Origin: Amanita rubescens | Lineage: Eukaryota > Basidiomycota > Agaricomycetes > Agaricales > Amanitaceae | Length of the DNA stretch: 64,000 nt | Direction: 5' to 3' | Assembly: GCA_015039365.1 (NCBI GenBank) | Contig: WION01000175.1 | Location: forward strand, 46,738-110,737 | Part shown: piece by piece, positions 1 to 13,180 of the stretch | How positions within the stretch are numbered: position 1 is the first letter of the stretch | Layout: every line of letters starts with the position of its first letter | Notes under the pieces: generated by a model | What the model saw: only the letters and a program-made list of their open reading frames with translations | The model's database searches: none | Told to the model about the DNA's origin: nothing | Translations under genes and position numbers: made by a program

Positions 1-481
1 CTGAACGTCAAGGCTTTTCAGATACGGTGAAAAGGCGCTTGCAAGTACCCTTTGCTACCCTGACGGGCGAGCGCCCCAAAGCAGGGAGCTACGGCTTCAC
101 GTGTAATGATCAAGAGATGCGAGATGACCGACAATCAGTTCGGAGAAAAACATCTTATGTTCCAATAAATATGTACCTAATCATGCTAGTCATCTCCGGG
201 CCAATTATAACCAGACAGGATTCCGCCCTTTTATGCCACCGTCTAGTCAACTGAATTAGGTCGTCTTTTTCCTCCGAGGTTGCGGAATTCTCCTTTGTGT
301 TTGAGTGCAATATCGTTTCGAAGCACATTAGGTAAGTGATTTGGTAGTAGTTGGGACGCGGCTGACGACCGGCGTCCTCCACCATCAATCCTAGGCCTAT
401 AAATGGGGCGACCTCCTGACCTGAATGTCTTTAGGCTGGACCTCACTCTTCGCACTCTCCACCATTTTTTCGCTCTACAAC
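1..481. other. No gene recognised; upstream region of secreted-protein gene
   Basis: I see no convincing coding exon here. The last 100 bases read as promoter and 5' leader of the gene starting at 482, with a TATA-like stretch (cctataaatgg) near 400. Confidence 0.3.
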
Positions 482-1327
482 ATGCGCCTTTTACTTCCTT
501 TCACCTTATTCATACTGTCATTCACGATAAGCGCGTTCCCCGTGCGCTTGAACAGCCACAGCGGTGACGGATTGAGCATATCTATATCGGTATGCACTTA
601 CGAAGTTAGCGAAGAATTCTATTCTAATTCTTCTTGTAGAAACGGGGTTCAGCTATGTCGTCAGGTCCCCATCATGATCAGCCTGTACGAACTGTCTCCC
701 CACTCGCTTCTCTCATTTTCACCAGTTTTTAGCGAAGCTGTACAGAGGGTCCTGTCCAAAAGGCATGGAGAAGGGCCTTCCGTGATCCCGATGCAAAGCT
801 TCCGCAAAATGTGTTTGAATCGACGGACTTTAGACATGTCGACCGGTCTTACATGACATTGATCATGGTTATAAAAGGTAAACTTGAGGAAAATCACGAG
901 GACGCCATCGAGGCTTTCCAGCACCTTAACATGCTCCTTGGATTGGGGCATGACCCAGTGACTAAACAGTGGTTCATCGTTATCAAAAGGGTCGGCGACT
1001 TCGCTGTTTACTTAGACCCCCCCAAAAGCCCATCAAAAACACTCGAAGATAAACTTGAAAAACTCATCAGCGAGGAGGAACTCTGGTTAATAGCGGCTAA
1101 GAAGGTCACGGTGTAAGTGTGATTACGCCGAGGATTATATGCGCCGACGTTTTTGTAGACTGGAAACGGTGCCCCAGTTCTATACGTTCTACGAGGCTGA
1201 AGGGAGGAGGCCCAGGGCTCTTCCCATATTCGGGGCAATCGGCAAATATTTTGGTGATTCTCCCCCATCCTTTCCTAAGGTTGAGGAGTTCTGTTCTTGC
1301 AATCAGCACGTACACAGAACTGTCTGA
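482..1327 (+). CDS. Small secreted protein, effector-like, paralogue of the gene at 2988
   Basis: Four exons fit: 482-589, 640-684, 733-1112 and 1159-1327, giving 233 aa. All introns are 46-50 nt with GT..AG, and phases match at every junction. The apparent stop at 1113 (gtgTAAgtg) is better read as a GTAAGTG donor, because the 2988 gene has the same donor at the same place and both continue into a final exon. Residues 1-18 or so (MRLLLPFTLFILSFTISA) form a typical signal peptide. The central part (MTLIMVIKGKLEENHEDAIE..., then WFIVIKRVG) aligns by eye with AFIKVIRGEFTKEDLIN... and YIVVKQIGK in the 2988 gene. I do not recognise a known domain. Secretion is inferred; function is unknown. Confidence 0.65.
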
Positions 1328-2987
1328 ATCCCACACGAGTCTTAAAACCTTGATAATAAATGCGGACTATATCAGGAATTGTAGCCGTCTTCCCTGGAAA
1401 GATGTCGCAACGCGAAGCGAAAGGAGGTATCTGAAAGTCGAGACTTCTCAGATACCCTGTCTGGGCAAATCGCTCTCGAGTTATCATCTGTTGAGCGATT
1501 ATTTTGATGCTATCCTCGAATCAACGACTAAAATGGGTGCTCATGAGTAGCAAGATGGTGCGAACAACGTGGAGAGCCGGCAGGACCGAAGTTCCCCGTT
1601 CTGGTTTGAAGCACAGTCGGAACGAGCTAGACGCATATATCATGTGTAAAAGCGCCTTGGGCGCCTTGCCTTTGACAACCCTAGCTTGAGAATGGGAGAC
1701 ATTCAAATCGGTCAGGCTCACTGCCCCTTCTATGCCGTTGCTACCCTGAGCGGAGCAGAAACAATTGTTCATTATATTTTTGAGTACATGTTTCGGTGAG
1801 AGTAGTAGATGCGACGGTGAGTAACAGTAACTTGGTAAAATGAAGAGGCAAGCGAGAATAAAAAGTAGGCGCTGGGAAGAGTGAGACGAACCGGTAAACC
1901 AGGTGACCGGTGACCGGAGGAGTCGGTTTATTTGGTGGTATTTGCCTGGCTAGCAGGAAGACGACATTTCAGAGTGTACGTTCAACTCATCTGAACTTGC
2001 TCAAGGCATTGACCCTACCACTCCCATTTTCAGCTTCTGGGGTACGTGCGGCTTCGAGGTGCTCGAAACTAGCGGTCTTTTGATGCACACCAGGCGTTTC
2101 GCCGCGGAGAACATATGTGCAAAGAGGGCAAATGGCAAGACGCCGTTGATTCTCGAACAGGCCCGCTGAGCGCAAAGAAAAAATACATCTTTCTTCGCTC
2201 GCATTGGCACCTCGTTCTGTTCAACCAGCATCGGGCGATGAATAGAATATAAACGCACATCCAACTCTGCGTTCGACCCATTCATTGGCCTACCTGCCGA
2301 AGTCACGTCAAGTGGGTCCAAGTCGTAACATGCGGAGTAGTATACCGTTGCCCAAAATTGGATCATCAATAACCCGGATCTACGGCCCAACCTCATGCAT
2401 AAGAAAATTCGCTCTACCCTTGCGGCACTGGTCAAAGACGCAGCAGAGACTACGTGATATCCATTGGTTTGTTCCAGAAACAGACAAATTAGAACGGCGC
2501 ATCTGAATTTAGAAAACTACAGATTTCGAGTCTCGCGACTGGGTACCGCAGCAACCGGGTAGGACGGGCTACGCCTTACAGGCATGAGGCTGAGCGCCGG
2601 GTATCACGGCGGCCTTCTTACCTTATTCAGGTGGGAGCAATGGCAAACTCATTGAGCCAGCGCTGAAAATTATAGCACTAGGTGCGCGTGAAATGAAAAA
2701 CGAAGACAGAAAACGACGAGGATCCCAGAGAAGGTGCGATGAGGACTCGTAAAAAGGCAAGGAGACGATATCGGGGAACCCGCAGAGCCCACGAACAAAG
2801 GACCGCACCACCGGCTCTTGGTCCGGAATAACGAATAGGCCTCGATTATTTACGCCAGCTTATGAGTGAGGTAAAATGGCCGTGAAAACCCCTCAGTCAC
2901 ATAGAAACGCTATTCTTCTGTATAAATTACGCAACAACCTACAGAGCTCGTTAGGCTGGTCCCCATTCTTCCACACTCTACTATATC
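1328..2987. other. Unresolved plus-strand coding fragments, possible broken gene
   Basis: No complete model fits, but several plus-strand stretches read like protein. 1692-1796 encodes a short frame starting MGDIQIGQAHCPFYAVATLS. From 1954, directly after a good acceptor (tggctag), a frame runs to 2169 through QEDDISECTF and GIDPTTPIFSFWGT. Around 2630-2750 a charged frame contains EPALKIIALGAREMKNEDRK. Phases and stops prevent joining these with normal introns, so this may be a decayed gene or a gene carrying indels. The last 100 bases are the leader of the next gene. Confidence 0.3.
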
Positions 2988-3941
2988 ATGCACATTTTCT
3001 CATTCGCAATACTTTGTATTTTGTCATGTATTATAAATGCCTCACCGGTGCTCGTGAAGGCTCATAGCGAAGACGATTCGGTCACGATAGTACGTGCTCG
3101 TACATTTGAAATATTCGATGCTGACAATTTCCCGGTAAATGACAGCCACCGCCTACTTACCACGAGGACAGGCCGCCACCATCATACGAGGAGGTTGGGA
3201 ACGCTAATCATCATCAAGCAGGTCAACATTGGTTGGTATGCCTGCATTTATTCGTTCGCAAGTTGAAGTTTTGATCAATTTCAGAATTTGCCCCCGTCAT
3301 ACCCTATGCTCAAACACCCACATGTTTCTGCTCAAGAACACTCGGTAGGAATTCTGTCTCCCATTCATTTACACCATTTTCATAAAAACTTTAGCCACTC
3401 TGTCACAAAATGAGCTGGGTCCAATACGCATGGACACACACCCGGAAAAGACGTATCATGGACCTTTTATACGAACTAGAACTCCCTTTTAAATCCGCAC
3501 ACGGGACCCACAGCGCTTTCATCAAAGTAATCCGCGGTGAATTTACTAAAGAAGATCTCATCAACGTTCAGAATCTCTCAAGGGTCCAGTTACTCCTCGC
3601 ATGGGCACACGAAGGACATTCGACGCATTATATTGTCGTCAAGCAAATCGGCAAATTTGCCCAAGACGTTCACCTAACAAACCAACAGCTACAAGATCTT
3701 ATGAGCAAGGCAGTAACGACATACAAGAAGAAATATAGTATATATCTCACGTAAGTGCGGTTGCGACGATGATGGTATTACGTGCCGACCATTCTTGCGC
3801 AGAGATCTGTTCAATAGGAATGACAGAAACTTTACCTTTGGAAAGGATATCGCAACTCCCATATCGTGGCCGCCCGAGGCCGTGCGGTACACCGATAAAA
3901 TACCCAAATCTTCGGAAGGAGAGCCTGAGATGTTCTGCTAG
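2988..3941 (+). CDS. Small secreted protein with three PPxY motifs
   Basis: Five exons fit: 2988-3089, 3146-3235, 3285-3344, 3395-3750 and 3803-3941, giving 248 aa. Introns are 49-56 nt and phases agree throughout. Residues 1-18 (MHIFSFAILCILSCIINA) are a signal peptide. The following low-complexity stretch has PPTY, PPSYEE and PPSYP, i.e. three PPxY (PY) motifs, the ligand class of WW domains as in NEDD4-type ubiquitin ligases. The second half is related to the 482 gene (AFIKVIRGEFTKEDLIN; YIVVKQIGK). The sequence shows a secreted paralogous pair; a role as secreted effector or signalling ligand is inference. The nominal stop at 3751 coincides with a GTAAGTG donor and was treated as such. 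Confidence 0.65.
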
Positions 3942-4335
3942 CCTGATATCATTAGAATAGTAGTTCACTCCTCTGCGATACAACGGTCGAGCTTCACTAG
4001 GTGTGTCGGTGTCAACAATCCAGAGAACGCCAGTTAACTTACGCGATAGAGCTACGCCTGCAAGAATCAGCCGTTTTGATATTCAGGTCAACTGACGACT
4101 GGTTCGTCTCGTCAATGATATCCCTGCACTATATTAAGAAGGATGTAATAGCCGACAGCCACTCGGCCCCAGATCCTATGTAAAAAAGATCTAGAATGGC
4201 CATGAGTCGGATTCATCTTCAAGTTATTTCCAATGGGATACACCACGTACTAGATTTTGGGATTGATCAAAACATCGGCTGATGACTCTACACTTGGAGA
4301 TGAACTCGTAATTGGTGTATTCTGGACTTTAGAAA
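3942..4335. other. Gap with no supported gene
   Basis: Only short plus-strand frames are visible (e.g. one containing RIHLQVISNGIHHVLDFGID near 4200-4280). None can be tied to a start, splice sites and a stop. Confidence 0.3.
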
Positions 4336-4623
4336 CTAAGAAAACAGTGTTCTCGTACTAAGCGAGAAGTAGCGAACCACATGGCTTTTCCTGGGTTTTG
4401 ACCGCGTGGCTTTTACGACAGGAGGGGCTTCTTCTTCATCGTCATCATAAAAGTGTGTGGGAATGTTACACGCTGTCAGTTCCGCAGTTTCCCATACCTC
4501 GTCCACCCTTTTCTGCCACATCAACCTACGCGCAGCCCTTGTATTTGAGCAAAAAAAAATCAAGTGGCACAAATACTTATATTGGACGAGAAATCACCCA
4601 CCCAGTGGGCGGTAATCACTCAT
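4336..4623 (-). CDS. Small hypothetical protein, two exons
   Basis: A two-exon model on the minus strand gives 75 aa: exon 1 4598-4623 (MSDYRPLGG), a 60-nt intron with donor GTGATT and acceptor ACAAG, exon 2 4336-4537 to a stop. The protein has WQKRVDEVWETAEL, a short acidic run DDDEEE and a basic tail. No signal peptide, membrane span or known domain is visible. The support is intron phase and coding-like composition only, and the upstream start could lie further out. Confidence 0.35.
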
Positions 4624-5523
4624 GCCTGCCAGCGTACGGTGAATCTCTAGCGGGCACTTCGATTCTCAGCTCCTACTTGTTTTCACCGTATACTGCCCCA
4701 ACATATGGCTTCTCTTCCATTGTACAGGTCATCATCCATTATAAAATATATATTTTTGCGGCGTGCAACCCTCACACGTTCAAATTCAAAACTTTCTAGA
4801 AATAAACAAAATATCATATGTCTCGGCGATGAAATGTCACCGTGGGGACCCTTAATATGTCAAATGTCCTGCATATCTCTCGGAGACCGTGGAGAGATGC
4901 TCACCGAACATGTTGCGCTCTTCGATATATGAATTCTAGCCATCAATCACGTTGGCGTCAGATCGGACATGTTCTCTAATGGAACCTCCCCAATCCATTT
5001 GTTGCCCATTCTGATGGAGTCCCAGTACGTTTATCCCGTGCGGATACGACACTATCATCGTCTGATGTGCTCATAGGCCTGACTGCTGTCCACAGCGTGA
5101 AGTTTACTGCGACCACGACCGATATGATACCCGTCAAAGACGCTGTGAGGATGCTCTCATGCTCTGAAAAAACAAACGACATTGTTTATTTCTTGGCGCG
5201 TTCCTCGAGAGGTCAATAAAAAAGGGTGGAGTAACCCCGTGCTTAAGCCAGTCTTGAATCACTATCCCATCTGTTTCGTCTTGACCTATGTAACACGTTG
5301 CTAACTCCAGGACGTGCAATTTTATGCGATCAGGCGAAAGATTATAACATATTCAGATCCAGAGGCACGTTCCACGTTATTGTCAACCGCAAAGGAGACC
5401 GATCCACGGCCCTGAGGTTAATACGATCCGGAAGATACCCGTCCATATTTCTAGAAGATTTGACTAGAAGATTAGACAAGAAGTCTCGATATGGTACCTG
5501 ACGGGGAAACCATGAATGCGGAT
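4624..5523. other. No gene assigned
   Basis: Competing short frames occur on both strands. A minus frame at 4976-5182 has a possible membrane span (ILTASLTGIISVVVAVNFTL). A plus frame at 5298-5501 is basic. Neither could be built into a spliced model. Confidence 0.25.
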
Positions 5524-6300
5524 TCATAAACATTTTACGGTTTTTACCTTCCGTATGGTGGTCAGAGCACCTATCTTGACTCCGAGCCCTCTGTCGGGCT
5601 TATCCCATTTTCCGCCAAGGGTTTTCAAATAAGCCTTCAGATTAACCGGCTTTGCTTTACTGAGGCAGCAGCAACCTTCAATGCGTCTTCGAGAAGTTGA
5701 AGTTTTTCTTTTTCTGGAATAGTTTCCTTTGCGGTTCCTGATATTCGAGTAACTCAAGTTGCGCAATATATTTGTTGAGATCTTCACACACCCGGATTTG
5801 TGCCAGTAAGGCGATTCTGGAGCGTTTGAGTGATTGGCATCTGGAACTCTATTTGCAGTAATTGGCGTGACTCGCCTGAAGCTACAGCGTGACATGTGAC
5901 ATGATATCCGCTTTTGGACTCCACCAACTTCAACATGCCCCGATATGCAAGTGAAAAACAGAGCCAACCGCAGTGATTGAATGATTGGGGCAAGCACCGC
6001 GGAATAGGGTCGCACCGCGCTCCTGAATTATCTGTACTCCGATTCATGCCCAGATATGTCTAGCTCTCGGCATCGACTTGCACTTACCGCCACTGTTTTC
6101 CGTGAAGCTACGATTGCACAGGTTTTTTTTCCATTCACAGCCTGCTTTGTGCTTCTCCAGAGAGCATCATGCTCGACCTCCACAAGCAAAAGACTTGCAT
6201 TCGAAAAAGTGTCTCAAGAACTCCTCGGAGCCAAACAGCCGTCGCTTTTATGCGAAATACAAGAAGAAAAGAAACGTGCCAACTTGGGACAGGGCTAATG
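5524..6300 (-). pseudogene. Broken minus-strand gene with coiled-coil-like segment
   Basis: Coding-like stretches follow each other on the minus strand but change frame without intron signals. A plausible intron (donor GTAAGTG near 6089, acceptor AATTCAG near 6027) leads into ERGATLFRGACPNHS. Further on come KLVESKSGYHVTCHAVASGE and FQMPITQTLQNRLT, then in another frame VCEDLNKYIAQLELLEYQE (heptad-like), then in a third ETIPEKEKLQLLEDALKVAA. The joins need single-base shifts, so I read this as a decayed or indel-bearing gene. The family is not recognised. Confidence 0.35.
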
Positions 6301-8178
6301 CAACAGTTTCTGTGTGAAGAGATGTCATCGTTTGTCTACATGAGGTCGTATAGTAGCAGTCGTGGAAAGTATGCGCCGACAATGCGGAATGTCATTATCC
6401 TTCTCGGTTCGGACATAATGCGATTTGGGACATACAACTTTGAAGCGCAGCTAGGTTCTAGAATGAGCCCGGTTATCCTAATCTATACCGGCGTATTTAC
6501 AGCAACAGTATGCATATGTTCAAATTCTCCGATTTCACTTGGTATAACGCTCAATTAAGCTTCCAGATGCCATCTGCTACAAGGAAAACGATATTTTTCC
6601 TGTCAGGCCCGATAAGGACGGTATATGATAACGAATCTATGAAAACCCAGGTTCATACAACTATCACTTCTACCCAGAATGTAATTAACATCCAGGAGTG
6701 GCATATCATTTAGACCGTCAACCGTGTGCGGTTAACAATGGATTGAAGGGGCCACATGATAAATTGGAGCGCTGCAAGACGGCGCATCGGACGTAAATAA
6801 CCCAAATCGATGCGCGATAAGAACAATATTACTCCCGGTACCCCGGACCAGGCTTAGAGAGCATCACCTTTTGTGGGCTTCTCTTTCGACGGCAATTGCC
6901 TGTGTTGTTGCGCTGCGGATCGGGTGTTCAAACTTGGACCGTGAAAATTCACTTCCATCGCGTCAACAGTCTAAATTACGTCTTCTCGTCTTTGCAAGCA
7001 TTCCAGATCCTCGCTGACGGCGAGCGTACATATGGCTTCACAGCGCCCGTCATTATTGGGCGCCCCGAATCGGAATGTGACTGCATGATCGCAATCCGCA
7101 GTGGTCGTGAGTTTCCCGTAGCGGAACACGAAAGTGATGACTATTCCTGTACGAAAAACATTCTAAGGCTGGCAGACCCGTGACTTTCCAATATCAGCTC
7201 GCCGATCAGAGTATGGTATGTGACGGGCTTTACCCCATTGTCGAAGATCTGATCATTCTCAATTCAGACTCATAAGCACATAACCTTACTCGGTTCGCCA
7301 TGTAAGTCACAATGCCCTTTTAGAAGGCATTCTAATAGCATAATCTAATCAGTTTTTCAACGTCATTGATGATCGAGAACATCTCACAGTGCTCGACATA
7401 TTCGTCTTTGCTCTCAGAAAAACAAAGATCGCAATATGGCACGAGGCCATTTCTTCTGCACCGATAATAAACGTCGAAAATAATATGAAAGAACCACTTT
7501 GCTTGACGACACTATTGAAAACATGAGTTGTGATTAGCGGATTATGGTTTTGCCATGGTGAGGGGCTAATATGGGGAAACCGTGGATGCTGTCCCCAGTT
7601 TCGCACATATTAACCCGAACGTTTGAACCGTCACGTTGGCGAATACTTCTGCTTACTGTCTCCGGATTGTGCCGCTGGGAAAATGAGTCGTATTGACATG
7701 CATGTTGAATTCTACAAATCTAATACCGAAATAGGCTTTCGTTACGAGTTCTGCAATAAACTGGAGGCCCTGCTACACGATACCTATATCGACCGTTAGC
7801 GCTAACTTCGTCCTACCTTGAATAGTAACGTCAGCCAGTGTAGGGTCCATTAAATCAGATATACGCACCGTAAGCGAATAAGAAGGCTAGGAACGAACAC
7901 GGCTATACCAAATCCGTCATTTGTATTATTGATGACCTCGAGGCGTTGCATACTTGGAAAGACCTGGGAACAAGACCTAAGTCGGCATTAATTAAAGTAA
8001 CAGAAGCTTGTGCCGTCTAGTAATCAGGGCCACGAGGCACAAAAAGTTATGAAATCCTTTGCGTTATGATGTACGCTAGGCAGAGCGGTGTTCCATGCAG
8101 TAGAACACGACCTTAGGCAGTGACATATCGAATGGCCCATAAATTATTTACGGCAAAGTGGTTCTCGAAGCGGTCAAT
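6301..8178. other. No gene recognised
   Basis: Isolated frames such as 6896-7183 (plus; ILADGERTYGFTAPVIIGRP) look protein-like but have no supporting splice structure. From about 7200 to 8178 I see nothing convincing. Confidence 0.3.
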
Positions 8179-9760
8179 TCAACTTGTCCATTGTAGAGTA
8201 ACGATTGACGATCCTGAGCAGCGCACGTAGCCGCTGATGCCTTTCACGAAAAAGGAAAGAATCCAAACGGTAGAAGGATTGTGGCCTGGCACGCCGTGTG
8301 GCTGAAACAACAAGACATGACAAATTTGCGTGTGGGATTGAACGCAGCACGTCAATATAGTCAGCTGGTATGGTGAGGCAAGCTGCAGTGAAAGTCGGAA
8401 AACCGATATTCTCGCCTTACAACGCCATAATGATGGTTGCGTAGTATGACTTGGAAGGTTGGGCAGTTGCCGTTGAGTTCTCCGCACTTGCCGGGGTTCT
8501 CTCTTCATTGATGGTCATGGAATATCGACATGAGCACGTATTTTCTGATGTTCAACTCCACATATGAATTTCTCTCGCTGCGTTTAGGTCGTTGGAGACT
8601 TCTGTAGTCTTGAAATAGCCCGCAATTTCGGTCAGTTCCGGTAAAGGCCAGTGTGCCGTTACCGAGTGCCTGCTGAGGAGTTCGGGAGGAATGAGAATTC
8701 TTGACTGAAAAAGGCAACGAAAAATGAAGATCGTACATAATGGGATGTGTTTCAATTTGAAGGTCGCCGTCAGTACGGCATGTTGTGATCGAATTGTTGG
8801 TCGACCGAGTCAGTAGCTGAGGCCAAACATATGCATACATAGGATCAAACCAGTTCGTCCAGAACCGACAGGGCCAGGCTTGACCCTGCTCGACGTCATA
8901 TCTTCCAATCAGTCTGGGGCTCCAAGAGCTGGATGCGGGACCGTATCCCTTTTCACGTACAAGGGATACCTGACCTGACCCCAGTCGCCGACTGTAGAGG
9001 TGACATTCTGGGAGTACATCCAACTCCACACGAACTCATTGATCCAGCGAGACATCAGCGGCGTGCTCCATACGAAACGGAGCCATTAGCTTGGCTCCGT
9101 GACGGTCCTTATCAGCCCATGTCCCGCAGACGACGGAAATATCACAGAAAAAATAAAATAAAAGAACGAACAATCCGGGTTGCGATGACGATAGAAGTTG
9201 ATAAAACTGGCAACGAGAGTTTTTACTTTGAGAACATTTGCTGAAATGTGTACATATACAGAGAACGTACCAAGGCACAGCATGAAACCTTCCCAACAAA
9301 TCTTGTCGTGATAAACATGGCCTTCCACGCATCAATCGGACCTTGATATGTATACGGCCAAAGCTCCAGTGGGGCAGTACGAGAGATCCTAATCCTGGAA
9401 CTATCGAGTTGATGACGGCCAGCCGCAAGACCGATTCGCACTTGCATCATCCTGACGCCCCAGTGGACATAGCCATGTCCTTGTTTCAATGAAATGAACT
9501 TGAACTTTTTCCAGACGTGACGAACTTGGAATTGACTACCGGAAATTGATATGTAGTTCCAAAGGCCAATAGTAGATGAAACGTAAGCCAGCAACGCCCC
9601 AGCCATTGACAGAGTAGGAAGATGAACCAAAAACTTCCGTCGCCGTGATGGTCAAGCTATAACGGCCGTTCCCGACGGCGTTCCGCGGGAGGTTTACGTT
9701 ACCGCCGCCGAGCCCAAAAAGCCTTTCTGAGTCCACCGTTGCAGCTCGATGATAAAACAC
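8179..9760 (-). other. Cluster of overlapping minus-strand frames, possible multi-exon gene
   Basis: Five long frames follow one another on the minus strand (9536-9760, 9223-9630, 9036-9428, 8505-9029, 8179-8508). The 8505-9029 frame is open for 174 codons, which is unusual by chance at this GC content. A donor GTACGTTCTC near 9271 and an acceptor ATTTCAG near 9243 suggest an intron. I could not build a full-length model or recognise a family. It may be a degraded or fast-evolving gene. Confidence 0.25.
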
Positions 9761-12700
9761 AAATGTCGAGTAGTGGTTCGGGGTTTGTTTCTTCTTTTTT
9801 GTTTGACTGAAAACACGGGCTCAGTGCTTTTTAGTTTTGTTGGCGGCTTGGGGCCGCGCTTATCTCATCTGATTATCTACTTGTCATCAGGTACGTGAAC
9901 TATGTTCTGCATCGCAACGTTCACTAAGCAATGGAGAATGACTTCCAATCATAGGACAAGGTGTTTCATGGAATACGTATAGTCGGAAAACCGGCACAGA
10001 ATGGAGATTGTGCGTCCCGGCGATTCTTGTGAGCGCCATGAGTCAAGCTCGCTTGTGCAACTCAAGGTTGCAATTTTAATCTTTCACGTGAGAAATCGGA
10101 TGTTTGACATATGAAAAATAGTACTCGCACGTTCCAAGCCTAGGACTGGTCACTTATCAAACTACTTGTCGCGTACCCAGACTATTCAACGCGCTAACTA
10201 AATCATCTTTCGGGTAAGCAAAGCCGGGAGCCGAATTAGTTGATGTACTAGTAGATACATATCAGCCACTAGGCGAAAAATCGCTAACTTTATTATCTTT
10301 TGATAAACTATGCCTATTAACGCGAAATATCCCGACGCGTGTCACAAGTGGAGTCCACGTGTCGATTCCTGTCGACGAGCTCACTCACGATCAGGGAGTG
10401 GCATGCGAATCCTTGCCAGAAATTATGAACGTGGAGGCTTGTGTTAGAGGACAGGCCAGTCAGAGGCGTGTACTGTTACAAGTATGACCAGAGCTGTAAA
10501 TGTGACCCCGAAATCGGGTTCTATTCTGGCGCCAGGTAGGGTTCGTTCGGCATGAATCTCCACGTGCATGTATTCGTATTCTACTTTGTTCCCAGAACAG
10601 ATGGTGATTTGGTTATGCATATCAGGACGTTTGTTTCGATCGTGAATGCTGTACTGTGTTCGGCTGAAAACAAATGATGCTGTGCGCTTAAGGGAAATGA
10701 CGCAAGATCAACATAGCCCGAATTCTTGTATCTTTGCATGGCCATGCGCTAGCGGGAGAAGCGTATTGGTTTGATGAAAGCAAGCAACGCATGTATCACG
10801 ATGTGATGCTGAGATGCATTATTGGCACGCGCCTTCTAGGAGACTTGATGTTTAGAATTACCGGCTGAACGCCAAGGGATTTAGCTCGAGACACACGCAC
10901 AAGTTCTAAGTAGCCCCAATCCATATGCGTGCCGGATTAAATGACTCGTCGGCCGGGAGCTCTCAGTCGCTCACATGAAAAAGTTTAGTTCAAGTTGCTG
11001 CAGTCATCACGGGTTCTTGGCAACATTCATTCAATTACTGCGTGGGTCGATGAGTTAAAATGTTCTTCATGAAAGCGTAATAGACATGTTAGTTTCCGAG
11101 CACAATGGATAAGTAATCGATTTATGCATAGCATAATGTTCTTTGACAAGTCACGGAACGATGGGCGGCCTGTGCGGACATGTATGATTAGTGTACATGC
11201 AACACACGGGCGTCGATGTCCGCGTGGGTTCTAATATGATGACGAACTATTGATGCAAAGGGGTTCCGTCTGATACTCGATGATTATTTTGACCCACTGA
11301 ATTGTGTGGCGAAATCAAAAAAGGCCTATTTTCCGAGTCTAACAAAGCCTAGTCCTGGACTTCTGATAAGAGGATTTATTACTATACGATGAAGGACCCA
11401 CTCACAGCTTCAGCTAGGTGAAATGGAGCCGACTGTCAAAAACGATGCGTCTTTTTTTCTGCGAGTTTAACCTTGTGCGTGACCAGCGGACGGACGGCAG
11501 CTAGTAATCGAAAATAAACATTTCGTAGAAGTAAACCGAGGACTTGGCACCGGTGATCGGATTTCCGACAAGGCCTTTTTATTTTTTCTTTCCCAACAGG
11601 AAAAAAAAGCGACTACGATAGCGGAGCCATGACGTGCTTAACCGGAGTTCGGGACGTCTAATAATTAATAACGAGCACCAAGAGGACCTTTTAGATACTC
11701 AGGCACGCAGGGAAGGGAGGATACAGAAGTCTCCTCCGTTGTATTCGGTACAATACACACCCACAAAAAATCCGGAGAACCCCTGTCTGTCTCGCGAGAT
11801 ATTCATCCAAGCCAAGGACAAGGACCCGGTCGAGTTATGACCAAGTTGCGTATTTCCAGTGTCGACGGGAAACTGTCTGGGGGACAGCAAAGCGTTATCC
11901 GCTCGTCTATGCCCTTTTTAGGGATCGATGTTCGTAAAACGGCTCCTATCAGTTCTTGAGTGTCTTCATACGGTTAATATGTGCCTTCGATAGCGGCTTC
12001 TCATCGTCGACCCACTCTGGATATGATGACCCACTGAGGTCCGCGAATCAGATGGCCGATGTTTATTTTGTTACCCTTGACGCCACAACTTCCATCTGTG
12101 GAGTGCTCAACATAAAACGGGACAAATTTTGATTAAACCCAAGTCGAGTCGGCGTATCGGGGAATCTGGAAACTTCCACAGACAATAGACCTGTGCGGAG
12201 GGCTGATAAGCGCAGCAAGCTAACCAGTTCAAGACATGGAAACGAAGAGATTCTGCGGCATGCGCGCTCCGAATGACAGGAGATTCGACTTCTGAGAATC
12301 AGTTGAACAGTGGCATAGGTACAAAAGGCGCGTTTTGTTGTCGAAATCGGGAGCTTCGAGCGTAACAGTGCCACGTTTGAATGTCACAATAATGGAAAAA
12401 AAGTTTATCTTGGCAGGCGTGGTTTCCATAATGGCTATGCTTTTTCCAACATGAAGGCGCCCCAATGGAGCTCGATCGCTCAGCGGGAACATGAGGTTAG
12501 AGTTGTGATGGACACATGTTTTTCTTTGGAATTGCGAATTCCCGAAATGGAGAGTCGCAGTGGGAGGGCCTTTTTTTTTTCTTTTTTTGAAAGAGCGTGA
12601 CGGAAAATGATATTAATAGCTCACGTAATATGTGTTGGTAGGTGAAAAAGGCAACAGTCGAGGCAGCGTCGGAAAGGGACGGGAATCAGCAAAGAAAAGG

Positions 12701-13180
12701 ACAGGCCGGAAGCGATCGTCGTGATTGGGCAAGTCAAGACAACAAGGTCCGTAAGCAGAATTCAGGTTCACAACTGTTCTCGAAAACAAAACTTCCATAT
12801 TTGTCAAAGCGTGGTGACACGAGCATTTGAGCTGATCCGCTACGTGGCAGCAGCATGTCGGTTGTACTTGTATAGAAAGGGAAGAGAAAGTCCGGGGAGT
12901 ATAGTGAAACAGATGGACTGGAGTAACATGCGGCGCTCACGGTTTGAATTTGAAAAGTGATCCGAACACATAATCATTGAGGGTCGTGTACGTACTAAGC
13001 TTGGACTAACATATCGATGAGCCACGGCGGAGAATTAAATTAGGTATGTGGGAATGTGCTTTATATGTTTTCTCTTTTATTTCCTGTTCTCTGAATGGAT
13101 CTGCATCTTAAGCTTGGACCCGAATATAAAGCCTTCTCCCCGGCCCTTTCTCCCCTCCTGTCCTCTCCCCCCTTCCCTCC
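9761..13180. other. Long region without supported genes
   Basis: Frames are short on both strands, and 9.8-11.6 kb has almost none above 60 codons. I see no recognisable protein, tRNA or transposon end. From about 13100 the top strand becomes C/T-rich (ccctttctcccctcctgtcc), as expected just upstream of a fungal start codon, and leads into the gene at 13181. Confidence 0.35.
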
